From the NCBI RefSeq assembly GCF_000959445.1, contig NZ_CP009631.1, positions 2,542,001 through 2,606,000 of the forward strand: DNA of 64,000 nucleotides, read 5' to 3'. Position numbers and translations under genes: made by a program. The notes beneath the pieces are model-generated. The model was given only the letters and a program-made list of their open reading frames with translations. It had not been told where the DNA came from and did not search any database. Origin of the DNA: Burkholderia vietnamiensis LMG 10929 (GTDB taxonomy: Bacteria; Pseudomonadota; Gammaproteobacteria; Burkholderiales; Burkholderiaceae). This document shows, piece by piece, positions 9,074-17,926 of the stretch; the first letter of the stretch is position 1; every line of letters begins with the position of its first letter.

Positions 9074-9362
9074 TCGCGGCGTACGTGCTCGCGTGCGGTG
9101 TCGGACGGGGCGTGTGGGCTGAGGGCGGATGCGGGTGGTCGCGGGGCACGAGTCGCACTGGCCGCATTCATTGGCGGCCCCGCGCCGTGGATCGCACGAG
9201 CGGCACGGGTGGCACGAGCGGCGCTGGCGGCACGGATTGCATTAGCCGCCGCCCGTCACGCCGCATGCAGCGCGACCGCCCGCCGCGCTTCACGTCGACG
9301 CCGCCGGCGCGAGCGTCCCGCTTGCCCGTTACATATCCTGCTCAACGCACCACCCGCCCCCA
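9074..9362. other. Convergent intergenic region without a recognised gene
   Basis: These 289 bp separate the end of the sugar ABC operon and the end of the SulP gene, which converge. It contains GC-rich direct repeats of GGCACGAGCGGC type near 9196-9235. No convincing hairpin with a T run, RNA gene or coding frame is visible. Confidence 0.5.
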
Positions 9363-11081
9363 TCACCCGCCACTCGCCCCGTCGCGACCGCGCGCCTGCA
9401 GCAATTGCAGGCTCTCATCCACGCTCAGTTCCGACATCGCGTCGTCGCGCAGCGTATCGTCGGCCGCCCGGCGCAGCGCATTGAGCGCATGCGCCTTGAG
9501 CCGCACGATCGCGAGCCGCAGCCCGCGCGCCGCACACTCGGCCGCGAACGTGCGCAACGACTCGATCGTCGTGCCGTCCACGTCGGGCGTTTCCTCGAGG
9601 CTCAGCATCACGGTGTGCGCATCGGGTGCGTCCTTCATCAGCGCGCGCACGCGGTTGAGCATCCGGTCCGCGTTCGCGAAGAACAGCTGCGCCTCGGGCC
9701 GCACGATCAGCACGCCGGGCACCGGCTTCGCATCGGCATGATTCGCGACGTCGACGAAATCGTGCCCGTCGCGCAGCCGGCCGAGCACGCTGACGTTCGG
9801 CTCCGACAGCTTGCGCAGCGTCAGCAGCAGGTTCACGCCGATCGCCACGAGCAGCCCGTGCAGCACGCCGAGCACGAGCACGGCCAGCAGCGCCGCGATC
9901 ACGACGAGCCGGTCGCGGTGCCATACCCAATACGGCCGGAATATCGACGGATGCAGCGAGTGGCTGACCGCGAAGATCACGATCGCCGCGAGCACGGGCT
10001 CCGGCGTGCGCGCGAGCTGCGGCAGCAGCAGCCCCACGATCAGCGCGACCACCGCCGCGGCCCACAGCCCCGCGAAGCGGGACTGCGCGCCGGCGGCCTC
10101 GTTCGCGGCCGTCGCCGAATAGCCGGCGCCGACCGGCATCCCGTGCAGCAGCCCCGAGACGAGGTTCGCGCAGCCGATCGCGACCAGGTCGCGATTCGCG
10201 GACACGCTGTCGCCGTGCTTCAGCGCGAAGTTGCGAATCGATCCGTACGACTCCGCGTACAGGATCAGCATCAGCGCGAATGCGAGCTCGACCGTCTGCA
10301 TCCACGCATTGCGGTCGAGCCGCGGCAGCCCGAATTCGATATGCCGGAAATCGATGTGTCCGACCACCGCGATCCCGTAGCGCTGCCAGTCGACCAGATA
10401 GCCGGCGACGATCGACAGCACGATCACGACGAGCGTCGCCGGCACGCGCGAGCGGCGCCCGAGCGCAAACAGCAGCGCGAGCGCGGCCGCGCCGAGCGCG
10501 ACGCTCGCGAGGTTCGCCTGCGGCGCGCCCCTGACGAGTTCGAGCACGACGTGCGGCGCATCGCCGTGCCGCACGGAAACCGCGAGGATCTTCGGCAGTT
10601 GCTTGATGACGATCGTCAGCGCGAGCCCGAACGTGAACCCGCGCAGAACCGGCCGAGCGACGAAATCGGACATGCCGCCGAGCCGCGCCGCGCCCGACAG
10701 GATGAACAGCACGCCGGTCACCGTCACGAGTGCGGCCGCCAGCGCGAGTTGAGCGGCCAGCGCGAGCCCCGACTCGCTCAGCACGGTCGCGGCGAGCACG
10801 GCGGCCGACGACGACGTCGACGACACGATCGCAAAGCGGCTGCTGCCGGTCAGCGCATAGATGACGAGCCCCGACAGCAGCGCGATGAGGCCCGCCTGCG
10901 GCGGCAGGTTCGCAAGGCCGGCATATGCGACGGCCTCGGGGATCAGCAGACCGGCGATCGACAGGCCGGCCAGCGCGTCGAGGCCAACGCGCCGCGGCGG
11001 CGAAGGCGCGGCCGCATCGAGTGCGGCGAAATGCTCGGCGCGCTGCGGGCCGGCTTCCGGGCGAGTCTGGGTGGTCGTCAT
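9363..11081 (-). CDS. SulP-family anion transporter with STAS domain
   Basis: This 572-residue inner-membrane protein carries the SulP signature near its N-terminus (DALAGLSIAGLLIPEAVAYA, GLANLPPQAGLIALL). About 10-12 hydrophobic segments follow, then a cytoplasmic STAS domain (about residues 450-555, GVLIVRPEAQLFFANADRM and LSLEETPDVDGTTIESL). Family members carry sulfate, bicarbonate or dicarboxylates; the substrate here is unknown. The start ATG 11081 is preceded by a GAAGAAGG-type ribosome site, and a longer reading frame upstream belongs to shadow translation. It follows the ParB-like gene by 38 bp on the same strand, so they probably share a transcript. Confidence 0.9.
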   Translation of the reverse strand: MTTTQTRPEAGPQRAEHFAALDAAAPSPPRRVGLDALAGLSIAGLLIPEAVAYAGLANLPPQAGLIALLSGLVIYALTGSSRFAIVSSTSSSAAVLAATVLSESGLALAAQLALAAALVTVTGVLFILSGAARLGGMSDFVARPVLRGFTFGLALTIVIKQLPKILAVSVRHGDAPHVVLELVRGAPQANLASVALGAAALALLFALGRRSRVPATLVVIVLSIVAGYLVDWQRYGIAVVGHIDFRHIEFGLPRLDRNAWMQTVELAFALMLILYAESYGSIRNFALKHGDSVSANRDLVAIGCANLVSGLLHGMPVGAGYSATAANEAAGAQSRFAGLWAAAVVALIVGLLLPQLARTPEPVLAAIVIFAVSHSLHPSIFRPYWVWHRDRLVVIAALLAVLVLGVLHGLLVAIGVNLLLTLRKLSEPNVSVLGRLRDGHDFVDVANHADAKPVPGVLIVRPEAQLFFANADRMLNRVRALMKDAPDAHTVMLSLEETPDVDGTTIESLRTFAAECAARGLRLAIVRLKAHALNALRRAADDTLRDDAMSELSVDESLQLLQARGRDGASGG

Positions 11082-11119
11082 CGAGCCTTCTTCATCGAAC
11101 GTCGGATCGCCTGCGCCGG

Positions 11120-11746
11120 TCACGGCTTGACCGCGATCACGCCGGACCAGCCCGGCAGATAGCGCGCGTCCTGATCGTGGGCGCGGCGCAGCGACAGGTC
11201 GAGCGCCTTGTCGAAATTCTTGCGGATCTGGTCGAGGCTCACGTGCTGGCGCAGGTAGTCGGCCCACAGGAATTCGCTGAACGGCGTCGCGTCCTTCGCG
11301 TAGCCGCCCGCGGTGCGCAGCTCGCCCGCGAGGCTGCGATACGGGTCGTCCTCGAGCCCGGTCAGCGCCTGCGGCAGATGCGCGTATTCGCGCCGCGCAC
11401 CGTCCGGGCCGAACGGATGCACCCACTGGTTGTGCTCCATGATCCGCCAGAAAATCGTGTCGTCGAGCCACGACAGATCCTTCAGCAGCATGGCGTTCAC
11501 GCGCGTCTCGCCCTCCTCGATCAATGCGAGGCCGAGATGGTGATGATCGGTGATGTAATGCAGGCCGCCCGGGCCGAGCACCGCGGGAAACCAGTGCGAT
11601 TCGATCGCGGCCTGGCGCGCGCGCTTGCCGAGCGTCTTCCAGTGCTTGCGCTTCGCCTTCACTTCGCGATAGCCGACCGTCATCTGCGTCGGACGCAGCG
11701 CGTCGAGCCGGACGGGAATCAGATGAACGTCGTTGCCGAGTGCCAT
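11120..11746 (-). CDS. ParB-like nuclease-fold protein (ParBc_2 type)
   Basis: This 208-residue soluble protein resembles the putative ParB-like nuclease family. The conserved opening NDVHLIPVRLDALRPTQMTVGYREVKAKR is followed by WFPAVLGPGGLHYITDHHHLGLAL, the ParB-type core with a cluster of histidines. No DNA-partition HTH domain is seen, so a role in plasmid or chromosome partition is unlikely. The molecular function is unknown. I chose ATG 11746 (GGGG seven bases upstream). A TTG at 11776 with GGAG in front is the alternative and would add ten residues. It precedes the SulP gene, a pairing for which I know no explanation. Confidence 0.8.
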   Translation of the reverse strand: MALGNDVHLIPVRLDALRPTQMTVGYREVKAKRKHWKTLGKRARQAAIESHWFPAVLGPGGLHYITDHHHLGLALIEEGETRVNAMLLKDLSWLDDTIFWRIMEHNQWVHPFGPDGARREYAHLPQALTGLEDDPYRSLAGELRTAGGYAKDATPFSEFLWADYLRQHVSLDQIRKNFDKALDLSLRRAHDQDARYLPGWSGVIAVKP

Positions 11747-11857
11747 GGTCGTACCCCATGTTGCGAATGTCGGCAACGATACTCCTGATCGGACGAGCCG
11801 TTAATACGTCGCGACCTCGATACGCGTACGCTTGACGATCTCTGACAACCGGCGCCG

Positions 11858-12400
11858 CTAGGTGCGCAGGTCGTCGCGCTCCAGACGATGCCGCACATAA
11901 GAGATGCCGTCATCCACGACGCCCACGCGGCGCATCCCGAGCTTGTGTGCGACGTTCAGCGAACCGGTGTTGGCCGCCGCGATGTCGGCGATCACACGCG
12001 GCAGCCGCACGGTGTCGAATGCGTGCCGCACGACGGCCGCCGCGGCCTCGCTCGCGATGCCGCGCCCCCACGCCGTGCGCACGAGCCGCCAGCCGATCTC
12101 GACGTCGCGCGCGCCGCCCGCGTAGTCGGGAATCAGCAGCACCCAGCCGATGAACCGGTCGGGCGCGGCCTTCTCGAAGATCGACCAGTAGCCGAGGCCG
12201 GCCGGATAGTCGCGCGTGATCCGGTGCGTGACGAAGCGGCGATGCTCGGCGGGGTCGTGCCACGGGCCGGCGATGTACCGCGTCACTTCCCGATCGCGAT
12301 CCATCTCGATACACGCGTCGAGATCGGCGAGCACGCGCGGGCGCAGCCACAAGCGCTCGGTCTGCAGCACCGGCAACGCGGGATCGGGGGATTCGGCCAT
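11858..12400 (-). CDS. GNAT-family N-acetyltransferase (RimJ/RimL-like)
   Basis: This 180-residue protein has the acetyltransferase_3 pattern. The N-terminal LQTERLWLRPRVLADLDACIEM is followed by GYWSIFEKAAPDRFIGWVLL. The acetyl-CoA loop RTAWGRGIASEAAAAVVRHAFD and the C-terminal AANTGSLNVAHKLGMRRVG complete the fold. Enzymes of this type acetylate ribosomal proteins, amino acids or small amines; the substrate here is not evident. ATG 12400 follows AGGA with 7-nt spacing and starts just before the conserved fold. The frame stays open upstream to 12520 without homology. It is divergent from the MFS gene. Confidence 0.87.
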   Translation of the reverse strand: MAESPDPALPVLQTERLWLRPRVLADLDACIEMDRDREVTRYIAGPWHDPAEHRRFVTHRITRDYPAGLGYWSIFEKAAPDRFIGWVLLIPDYAGGARDVEIGWRLVRTAWGRGIASEAAAAVVRHAFDTVRLPRVIADIAAANTGSLNVAHKLGMRRVGVVDDGISYVRHRLERDDLRT

Positions 12401-12606
12401 CTGGATTCCTGCTTCGGGAACGATGCGCATCGCGCGTGACGTGATCGATACAAAAAGCCTGCCGCAATGATACAGACGGCTGACGCGTCGCTCGGCCGGC
12501 ATCGCCTCCGTTGCACGCAATGGATCATTTCATAGGGATTATTCCCGATTCGCCCGTATCGCGCGGCGCGACGGCCTACACTCGATCCATGCCCGCCGCA
12601 CTGCGC

Positions 12607-12640
12607 GCCTGCCGGCCGGCAACCGTACGAGCCGGCAGGC
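12607..12640 (+). other. Inverted repeat in the leader of the MFS gene
   Basis: Perfect 10-bp arms GCCTGCCGGC (12607-12616) and GCCGGCAGGC (12631-12640) flank a 14-nt loop, 28 bp before the MFS start codon. It could be a 5'-UTR hairpin or a regulator site. Confidence 0.45.
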
Positions 12641-12668
12641 AGGCAAGCCAACGAGGAGAACCCACGAC

Positions 12669-13889
12669 ATGAGCTGGACTCGCGAGCAACGCAACGTCAC
12701 GATCGCCGCCTACCTCGGCTGGACGCTCGACGCATTCGATTTCTTCCTGATGGTGTTCGTGCTGAAGGACATCGCGGCCGAATTCGCAACGACGATCCCC
12801 GCCGTCGCGTTCGCGCTCACGCTCACGCTCGCGATGCGCCCGCTCGGCGCGCTGATCTTCGGCCGCCTCGCCGATCGCTTCGGCCGCCGCCCGACGCTGA
12901 TGGTGAACATCGCGTGTTATTCGCTGCTCGAGCTGGCGTCGGGTTTCGCGCCGAGCCTGACCGCGCTGCTGGCATTGCGCGCGCTGTTCGGCGTCGCGAT
13001 GGGCGGCGAATGGGGCGTCGGCTCGGCGCTGACGATGGAAACCGTGCCGACGCATGCGCGCGGCATCGTGTCGGGCCTGCTGCAGGCCGGCTACCCGAGC
13101 GGCTATCTGCTCGCTTCGGTCGTGTTCGGGCTGTTCTACCAGTACATCGGCTGGCGCGGCATGTTCATGGTCGGCGTGCTGCCTGCGCTGCTCGTGCTGT
13201 ACGTGCGCGCGCACGTACCGGAGTCGCCCGCGTGGAAGCAGATGGAGAAACGGACGCGGCCGAGCCTCGCCGCCACGTTTCGGCACAACTGGAAGCTCGC
13301 GATCTACGCGATCGTCCTGATGACCGCATTCAACTTCTTCTCGCACGGCACGCAGGACCTGTATCCGACGTTTCTGCGCGAACAGCATCACTTCGATCCG
13401 CATACCGTGTCGTGGATCACGATCGTGCTGAACCTCGGCGCGATCGTCGGCGGCCTGTCGTTCGGCGCGATCTCGGAGCGGATCGGCCGCCGCCGCGCGA
13501 TCTTCATCGCGGCGCTGATCGCACTGCCCGTGCTGCCGCTGTGGGCATTCTCGAGCGGCCCGCTCGCACTGGCGGCCGGCGCGTTCCTAATGCAGATATC
13601 GGTACAGGGCGCGTGGGGCGTGATCCCCGTGCATCTGAACGAAATCTCCCCCGACGAGATCCGCGCGACCTTCCCCGGTTTCGTCTACCAGCTCGGCAAT
13701 CTGCTCGCGTCCGGCAACGCGACGATGCAGGCGTCGCTCGCCGTGTCGCACGGCAACGACTATGCGTTTGCGCTCGCGCTCGTGGCCGGCATCGTGGCCG
13801 TCGCGATCGCCGTGCTGATCCTGTTCAGCCGCGAGCGGCGCGGCATCGACATGACGCAATCGGTCAATACACGTACCGGCGCCGGCTGA
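12669..13889 (+). CDS. MFS permease (sialate/lactate/aromatic-acid proton symporter type)
   Basis: This 406-residue inner-membrane protein has 12 predicted segments. It carries DAFDFFLMVFVLKDIAAEF in the first helix and the MFS loop motif GRLADRFGRRP between helices 2 and 3. GGEWGVGSALTMETVP is typical of sugar/organic-acid symporters such as NanT and SHS-family carboxylate permeases. ATG 12669 follows CGAGGAGAA. It is flanked by the divergent GNAT gene and a TetR gene with no shared pathway, so the substrate is unknown; a carboxylate is a reasonable guess from the family. Confidence 0.87.
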   Translation: MSWTREQRNVTIAAYLGWTLDAFDFFLMVFVLKDIAAEFATTIPAVAFALTLTLAMRPLGALIFGRLADRFGRRPTLMVNIACYSLLELASGFAPSLTALLALRALFGVAMGGEWGVGSALTMETVPTHARGIVSGLLQAGYPSGYLLASVVFGLFYQYIGWRGMFMVGVLPALLVLYVRAHVPESPAWKQMEKRTRPSLAATFRHNWKLAIYAIVLMTAFNFFSHGTQDLYPTFLREQHHFDPHTVSWITIVLNLGAIVGGLSFGAISERIGRRRAIFIAALIALPVLPLWAFSSGPLALAAGAFLMQISVQGAWGVIPVHLNEISPDEIRATFPGFVYQLGNLLASGNATMQASLAVSHGNDYAFALALVAGIVAVAIAVLILFSRERRGIDMTQSVNTRTGAG

Positions 13890-14055
13890 ACCCGCACGTT
13901 GCCGCGCCGCACCATCGGATGCGCCGCGCGGGGCGTGGCTTGCGTCCGACGTATCCCGCATCTGCACATCGAACTAGAGGAATTTGCCGAGACTCCGCGC
14001 TTGCCCGGCCTGCCTGCGTCTTTTTATCTTAATAAAAACAGCCGTTTGAATCAGA

Positions 14056-14074
14056 CGAACGAATCAGCTGTTCG
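14056..14074. promoter_or_regulatory. Candidate operator upstream of the TetR gene
   Basis: CGAAC (14056-14060) and GTTCG (14070-14074) form a short inverted repeat about 30 bp before the regulator start. It overlaps two direct copies of GAATCAG. TetR regulators commonly bind such sites in their own promoters; the assignment is tentative. Confidence 0.35.
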
Positions 14075-14105
14075 CGGCAGGGCGACCGGCATTGGGAGGC
14101 GGGAC

Positions 14106-14924
14106 ATGGCAGTAACTCAGGAGGGGCGGCCGTCGACGGGACGGCCGTCGGGGACGCGACCGTCCGGCGCTCGGCAGAGCGGCGGCACGAAGGTGCGCAT
14201 CCTCGATGCAGCCGAGGATCTGTTCATCGAGCACGGCTTCGAAGCGATGTCGATGCGGCAGATCACGTCGCGTGCGGCGGTGAACCTTGCCGCGGTCAAT
14301 TACCACTTCGGCAGCAAGGAAGCGCTGATCCACGCGATGCTGTCGCGTCGGCTCGACCAGTTGAACCAGGAACGGCTCGGCATCCTCGACCGCTTCGATG
14401 CGCAACTGGGCACCCACATCACCTGCGAGCACGTGCTCGGCGCGATGTTCATTCCCGCGCTGAAGGCGTCGCGCGATCCCGAGCGCGGCGGCCCTGCGTT
14501 CCTGCGGCTGATCGGCCGCGCGTACACCGACCCGTCGCCGTTCGTCCGCAACTTCCTGACCGCGCACTACGCGAGCGTCGCCGGTCGTTTCTTCGATGCG
14601 TTCCAGCGCGCGCTGCCGCACCTGCCGCGCACGGAACTCGGCTGGCGGCTTCACTTTGCGATCGGCGCGCTGTCCGGCGCGCTCGCCGGCGCCGAAACCG
14701 AAAGCCTGATCGACGAATTCTCGCAACGCCGCACGATGAACGACGTGCAGATGATCGCGCGGCTGTCGTCGCTGATCGTCGCCGCGCTGAAGGCGCCGAT
14801 GCCCGACAGCGCGCAGCTGGCAATCTTCGCCGCCGTGCTCGACGATGCCGGCGCGAGCGAAGCGCTCGGGATGCCGTCGGCGGCGGCTGCCGTCGATACG
14901 GCGGCAGCGCATTCGGCGGGTTGA
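14106..14924 (+). CDS. TetR-family regulator, PsrA-like
   Basis: This 272-residue regulator has a low-complexity basic start (TGRPSGTRPSGARQSG), then a TetR DNA-binding domain (about residues 28-75). That domain reads VRILDAAEDLFIEHGFEAMSMRQ and includes VNLAAVNYHFGSKEALIHAM. This stretch is close to PsrA of pseudomonads, a fatty-acid-responsive repressor. The next gene is fadD, which supports a role in controlling fatty-acid degradation. The start ATG 14106 is preceded by GGGAGG; longer frames upstream lack a ribosome site. The effector (a long-chain fatty acid or acyl-CoA) is inferred from PsrA. Confidence 0.87.
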   Translation: MAVTQEGRPSTGRPSGTRPSGARQSGGTKVRILDAAEDLFIEHGFEAMSMRQITSRAAVNLAAVNYHFGSKEALIHAMLSRRLDQLNQERLGILDRFDAQLGTHITCEHVLGAMFIPALKASRDPERGGPAFLRLIGRAYTDPSPFVRNFLTAHYASVAGRFFDAFQRALPHLPRTELGWRLHFAIGALSGALAGAETESLIDEFSQRRTMNDVQMIARLSSLIVAALKAPMPDSAQLAIFAAVLDDAGASEALGMPSAAAAVDTAAAHSAG

Positions 14925-15012
14925 ACGCGGCGCGTTGTGCAGATCCAGCGTTTCATGACTCGTTTGATCGAGGCCGGTGGGGGTACGTCGCCGGTTGGGA
15001 TCGGATTTTTGT

Positions 15013-15037
15013 GGCGAAAACCGATGGGGTTTTCGCC
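15013..15037. promoter_or_regulatory. Perfect 10-bp palindrome between the TetR gene and fadD
   Basis: GGCGAAAACC (15013-15022) and GGTTTTCGCC (15028-15037) are exact reverse complements around 5 bp. It could be an operator for the PsrA-like regulator upstream of fadD or a hairpin ending the regulator transcript. No T run follows on the plus strand. Confidence 0.4.
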
Positions 15038-15077
15038 GGATGAGGATAGTGCGGGCGGTGACGCGCTGGGGTGCGTC

Positions 15078-15175
15078 GACCGCGAAGCATGGGGCGAGAG
15101 TAGGCGCTGAAGCGCCAACTCTGGCCGACCGCGAAGCATGGGGCGAGAGTAGGCGCTAAAGCGCCAACTCTCGCC
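15078..15175. repeat. Two tandem 49-bp hairpin-containing repeats upstream of fadD
   Basis: Unit 1 (15078-15126) and unit 2 (15127-15175) both read GACCGCGAAGCATGGGGC onward and differ at about two positions. Each contains nested arms GAGAGT...ACTCTC (imperfect in unit 1) and GGCGCT...AGCGCC that fold into a hairpin. The rest of the 14925-15194 gap holds no gene. Confidence 0.8.
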
Positions 15176-15194
15176 GACACCGGAGACACACATC

Positions 15195-16949
15195 ATGTCA
15201 GCACCCGCAGCAACCGCAACGGCGCAGCTCCCGCCCGACACCGACGGCATCTGGTACAAGTCGTACCCGCGCGGCGTGCCGCACGAAATCGACGTCGCGC
15301 AATACACGTCGCTCGTGCAATTCTTCGACGAATGCACGACGCGTTTCGCCGAGCGAGTCGCGTACGTGAGCGCCGGCGCATCGATGACCTACCGCACGCT
15401 CGCGCAGAAAGTCGATGCGTTCGCGTCGTATCTGCAAAGCATCGGCGTGAAGCCGGGCGACCGCGTCGCGATCATGCTGCCGAACACGTTCCAGTATCCG
15501 GTCGCACTGTTCGGCACGCTGAAAGCCGGCGCGATCGTCGTCAACGTCAATCCGCTCTACACCGCCCGCGAACTCGCGCACCAGCTCAAGGACAGCGGCG
15601 CCCAAACCATCGTCGTGTTCGAAAACTTCGCGCGCACGCTGCAGGACGCGCTGCCCGACACCCAGGTGAAGAACATCGTCGTCACCGCGCTCGGCGACCT
15701 CCTCGCCGACGGTCTGAACGCCAAAGGACACCTGATCAACTTCGTGCTGAAGCACGTGAAGAAGCTCGTGCCGCCCTACAACCTGCCGCAGGCGGTGCGG
15801 CTGCGCTCGGCCCTCGCGCTCGGCGCGCGCACCAAACCCCAGCCGGCGCGCGTCACCCGCGACGACCTCGCGTTCCTGCAATACACCGGCGGCACCACCG
15901 GCGTCGCGAAAGGCGCGATGCTCACGCACGGCAACCTGATCGCGAACCTGCTGCAAGCGAAGGCATGGATCGCCGATCAAGTGTCGGGCGACGTCGAAAC
16001 CGTCCTCACGCCGCTGCCGCTTTACCACATCTATTCGCTGACGGTGAACGCGTTCATCTTCATGGGGCTCGGCGGGCGCAACATCCTGATCGCGAACCCG
16101 CGCGACATGACGATGGTGATGAAGATCATCCGCAACGAAACCTTCACCGGCATCACCGGCATCAACACGCTGTACAACGCGTTCCTCGACAACGAAGAAT
16201 TCCGCAAGCGCGACTTCTCCAAGCTCAAGCTCGCGATGGCTGGCGGGATGGCGATGCAACGCGCGGTCGCGGAACGCTTCGAGGAAGTCACGGGCAGGCC
16301 GGTCGTCGAAGGCTACGGGCTCACCGAATGCTCGCCGATCGTCACGATGAACCCGGTCGACCTCAGCGACATGGCCGCGTTCAGCGGCTCCGTCGGCCTG
16401 CCCGCGCCATCGACCCAGGTGCGCTTTCGCCGCGAGGACGGCACCTGGGCCGGCATCGGCGAGCCCGGCGAGCTGTGCGTGCGCGGCCCGCAGGTGATGC
16501 GCGGCTACTGGCAACGCCCCGACGAAACCGCCAAGGTGCTCGACGCCGACGGCTGGCTCGGCACCGGCGACATCGGCGTGATGGACGAGCACGGCTTCAT
16601 CCGTCTGATCGATCGCAAGAAGGACATGATTCTCGTATCCGGCTTCAACGTGTACCCGAACGAGATCGAGGAAGTGCTGGTCATGCATCCGGGCATCAGC
16701 GAGGCTGCGGCGATCGGCATTCCGGACGAGGTGCACGGCGAGCGGATCAAGGTGTTCGTCGTGCGGCGCGACCCCGCGCTCACCGTCGACGACGTGCTCG
16801 CGCATTGCCGCAAGAACCTCACCGGCTACAAGATGCCGAAGTCGGTCGAATTCCGCGACGCGCTGCCGCAGACCAACGTCGGCAAGATCCTGCGCCGCGC
16901 GCTGCGCGACGAGGAGCTCGCGAAACTCGACGCCGCGAAACAACGCTGA
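15195..16949 (+). CDS. fadD: Long-chain fatty-acid--CoA ligase
   Basis: This 584-residue acyl-adenylating enzyme activates long-chain fatty acids to acyl-CoA with ATP, the first step of beta-oxidation. The AMP-binding P-loop YTGGTTGVAKGAMLTH lies near residue 230 and GYGLTECSPIV near 372. The FadD-type GWLGTGDIGVMDEHGFIRLIDRKKDMI is followed by the C-terminal catalytic lysine segment (LPQTNVGKILRRALRD). FadD usually acts at the inner membrane. The start ATG 15195 fits a GGAG a few bases upstream. The PsrA-like regulator lies upstream and the repeats at 15078-15175 sit in the promoter region. Confidence 0.93.
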   Translation: MSAPAATATAQLPPDTDGIWYKSYPRGVPHEIDVAQYTSLVQFFDECTTRFAERVAYVSAGASMTYRTLAQKVDAFASYLQSIGVKPGDRVAIMLPNTFQYPVALFGTLKAGAIVVNVNPLYTARELAHQLKDSGAQTIVVFENFARTLQDALPDTQVKNIVVTALGDLLADGLNAKGHLINFVLKHVKKLVPPYNLPQAVRLRSALALGARTKPQPARVTRDDLAFLQYTGGTTGVAKGAMLTHGNLIANLLQAKAWIADQVSGDVETVLTPLPLYHIYSLTVNAFIFMGLGGRNILIANPRDMTMVMKIIRNETFTGITGINTLYNAFLDNEEFRKRDFSKLKLAMAGGMAMQRAVAERFEEVTGRPVVEGYGLTECSPIVTMNPVDLSDMAAFSGSVGLPAPSTQVRFRREDGTWAGIGEPGELCVRGPQVMRGYWQRPDETAKVLDADGWLGTGDIGVMDEHGFIRLIDRKKDMILVSGFNVYPNEIEEVLVMHPGISEAAAIGIPDEVHGERIKVFVVRRDPALTVDDVLAHCRKNLTGYKMPKSVEFRDALPQTNVGKILRRALRDEELAKLDAAKQR

Positions 16950-16978
16950 ACGATGGCTCGCCCCCGGAGACGCCGCCG

Positions 16979-17896
16979 ATGAACCCACGAACGATGCGCC
17001 GCGCCGCGCATGCGGCCGCCGCCGTCGCATGCATGCTGACGCTGGCACCGCCGCACGCGCAGGAAACGGCCGCCGCTGCCGCCAGCGCGCCCACGGCCAC
17101 AGCCACGACGCTGCCGGCCGAGCTCGACAAGGTCACGCACGAACCGGCTGCGCAGCAGGCGCGCTGGCTGCGCGCGGCCGCGCAGCGCGGCACGCTCGCG
17201 CAACTCGACGACGCGACGCTCACCGCGCTGTTCAACGCGCTCGATCCGCTCGCGGTGCCGCTCTATGTCGGTCATGGCCCGAACGGCTATCCGTCGTACC
17301 AGTTCACGATGGCGCGGCAGGAACGCATCAACGGCAAGTGGCCCGACACGCCCGACCGCATGCTCGTGAAGACGACGCGCGAGCCGCTGCGCGTGTACGC
17401 GAAATGGCTGCCGGGCGGCGCGCATGCGGGACAGGAAACGATCTACGACACGACGCTGCGCAAGGACGAGATGTACGGCCATCTCGGCGGGCTGCTCGGC
17501 AAGATTCCGCTGTGGACGGCGCTCGACGGCGCGCTGGCGCGCGCCCAGTCGAATCACCAGGTGAAGGATCTCGGCACCGAGTTCATCGCGAACCTGTACC
17601 TGAGCGAAGCAAGGAAATACCAGGAGGCCGGCGTCCAGCGGCCGACCCACGTCGAAGCGAAAACCATCGGCGGCGTACGCGTGGTCGCCCTCACCTACGA
17701 AACGCCGACCGGCCGCCCGCAGTTCTATGCGAAGAAGGAAGTGCTCGGCCTCGATCTGCACGCGCCCTACTTCCGGACCGTCGAGTCGTACGACAACGAC
17801 GGCAGGATCTTCGAGCGGATCGTCATCGAGACGATCGCGCCGGCGACGCTCGACGCGTCCGCGTTCGATCCGAAGAACCCGGACTACGCGTTCTGA
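16979..17896 (+). CDS. Exported DUF1571 protein
   Basis: This 305-residue protein begins with a signal peptide of about 27 residues (RRAAHAAAAVACMLTLAPPHAQE) and an alanine/threonine-rich linker. The rest matches the DUF1571 pattern: YQFTMARQERINGKWPDTPDRMLVKTTREPLRVYAKWLPG, then GQETIYDT and YGHLGGLLGKIPLW. It is predicted to be periplasmic; the function is unknown. It starts 29 bp after fadD behind CCGGAGACG, so co-transcription with fadD is likely. This may point to a cell-envelope or lipid role, which is inference. Confidence 0.85.
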   Translation: MNPRTMRRAAHAAAAVACMLTLAPPHAQETAAAAASAPTATATTLPAELDKVTHEPAAQQARWLRAAAQRGTLAQLDDATLTALFNALDPLAVPLYVGHGPNGYPSYQFTMARQERINGKWPDTPDRMLVKTTREPLRVYAKWLPGGAHAGQETIYDTTLRKDEMYGHLGGLLGKIPLWTALDGALARAQSNHQVKDLGTEFIANLYLSEARKYQEAGVQRPTHVEAKTIGGVRVVALTYETPTGRPQFYAKKEVLGLDLHAPYFRTVESYDNDGRIFERIVIETIAPATLDASAFDPKNPDYAF

Positions 17897-17926
17897 GCGT
17901 CACGCGTGCTGCGCCGCGCGCCGTGC

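Noticed and set aside
11120..11746. Chromosome or plasmid partition gene parB
   Set aside because: There is no ParA partner, no HTH domain and no parS-like site; only the ParB-like nuclease fold is seen.
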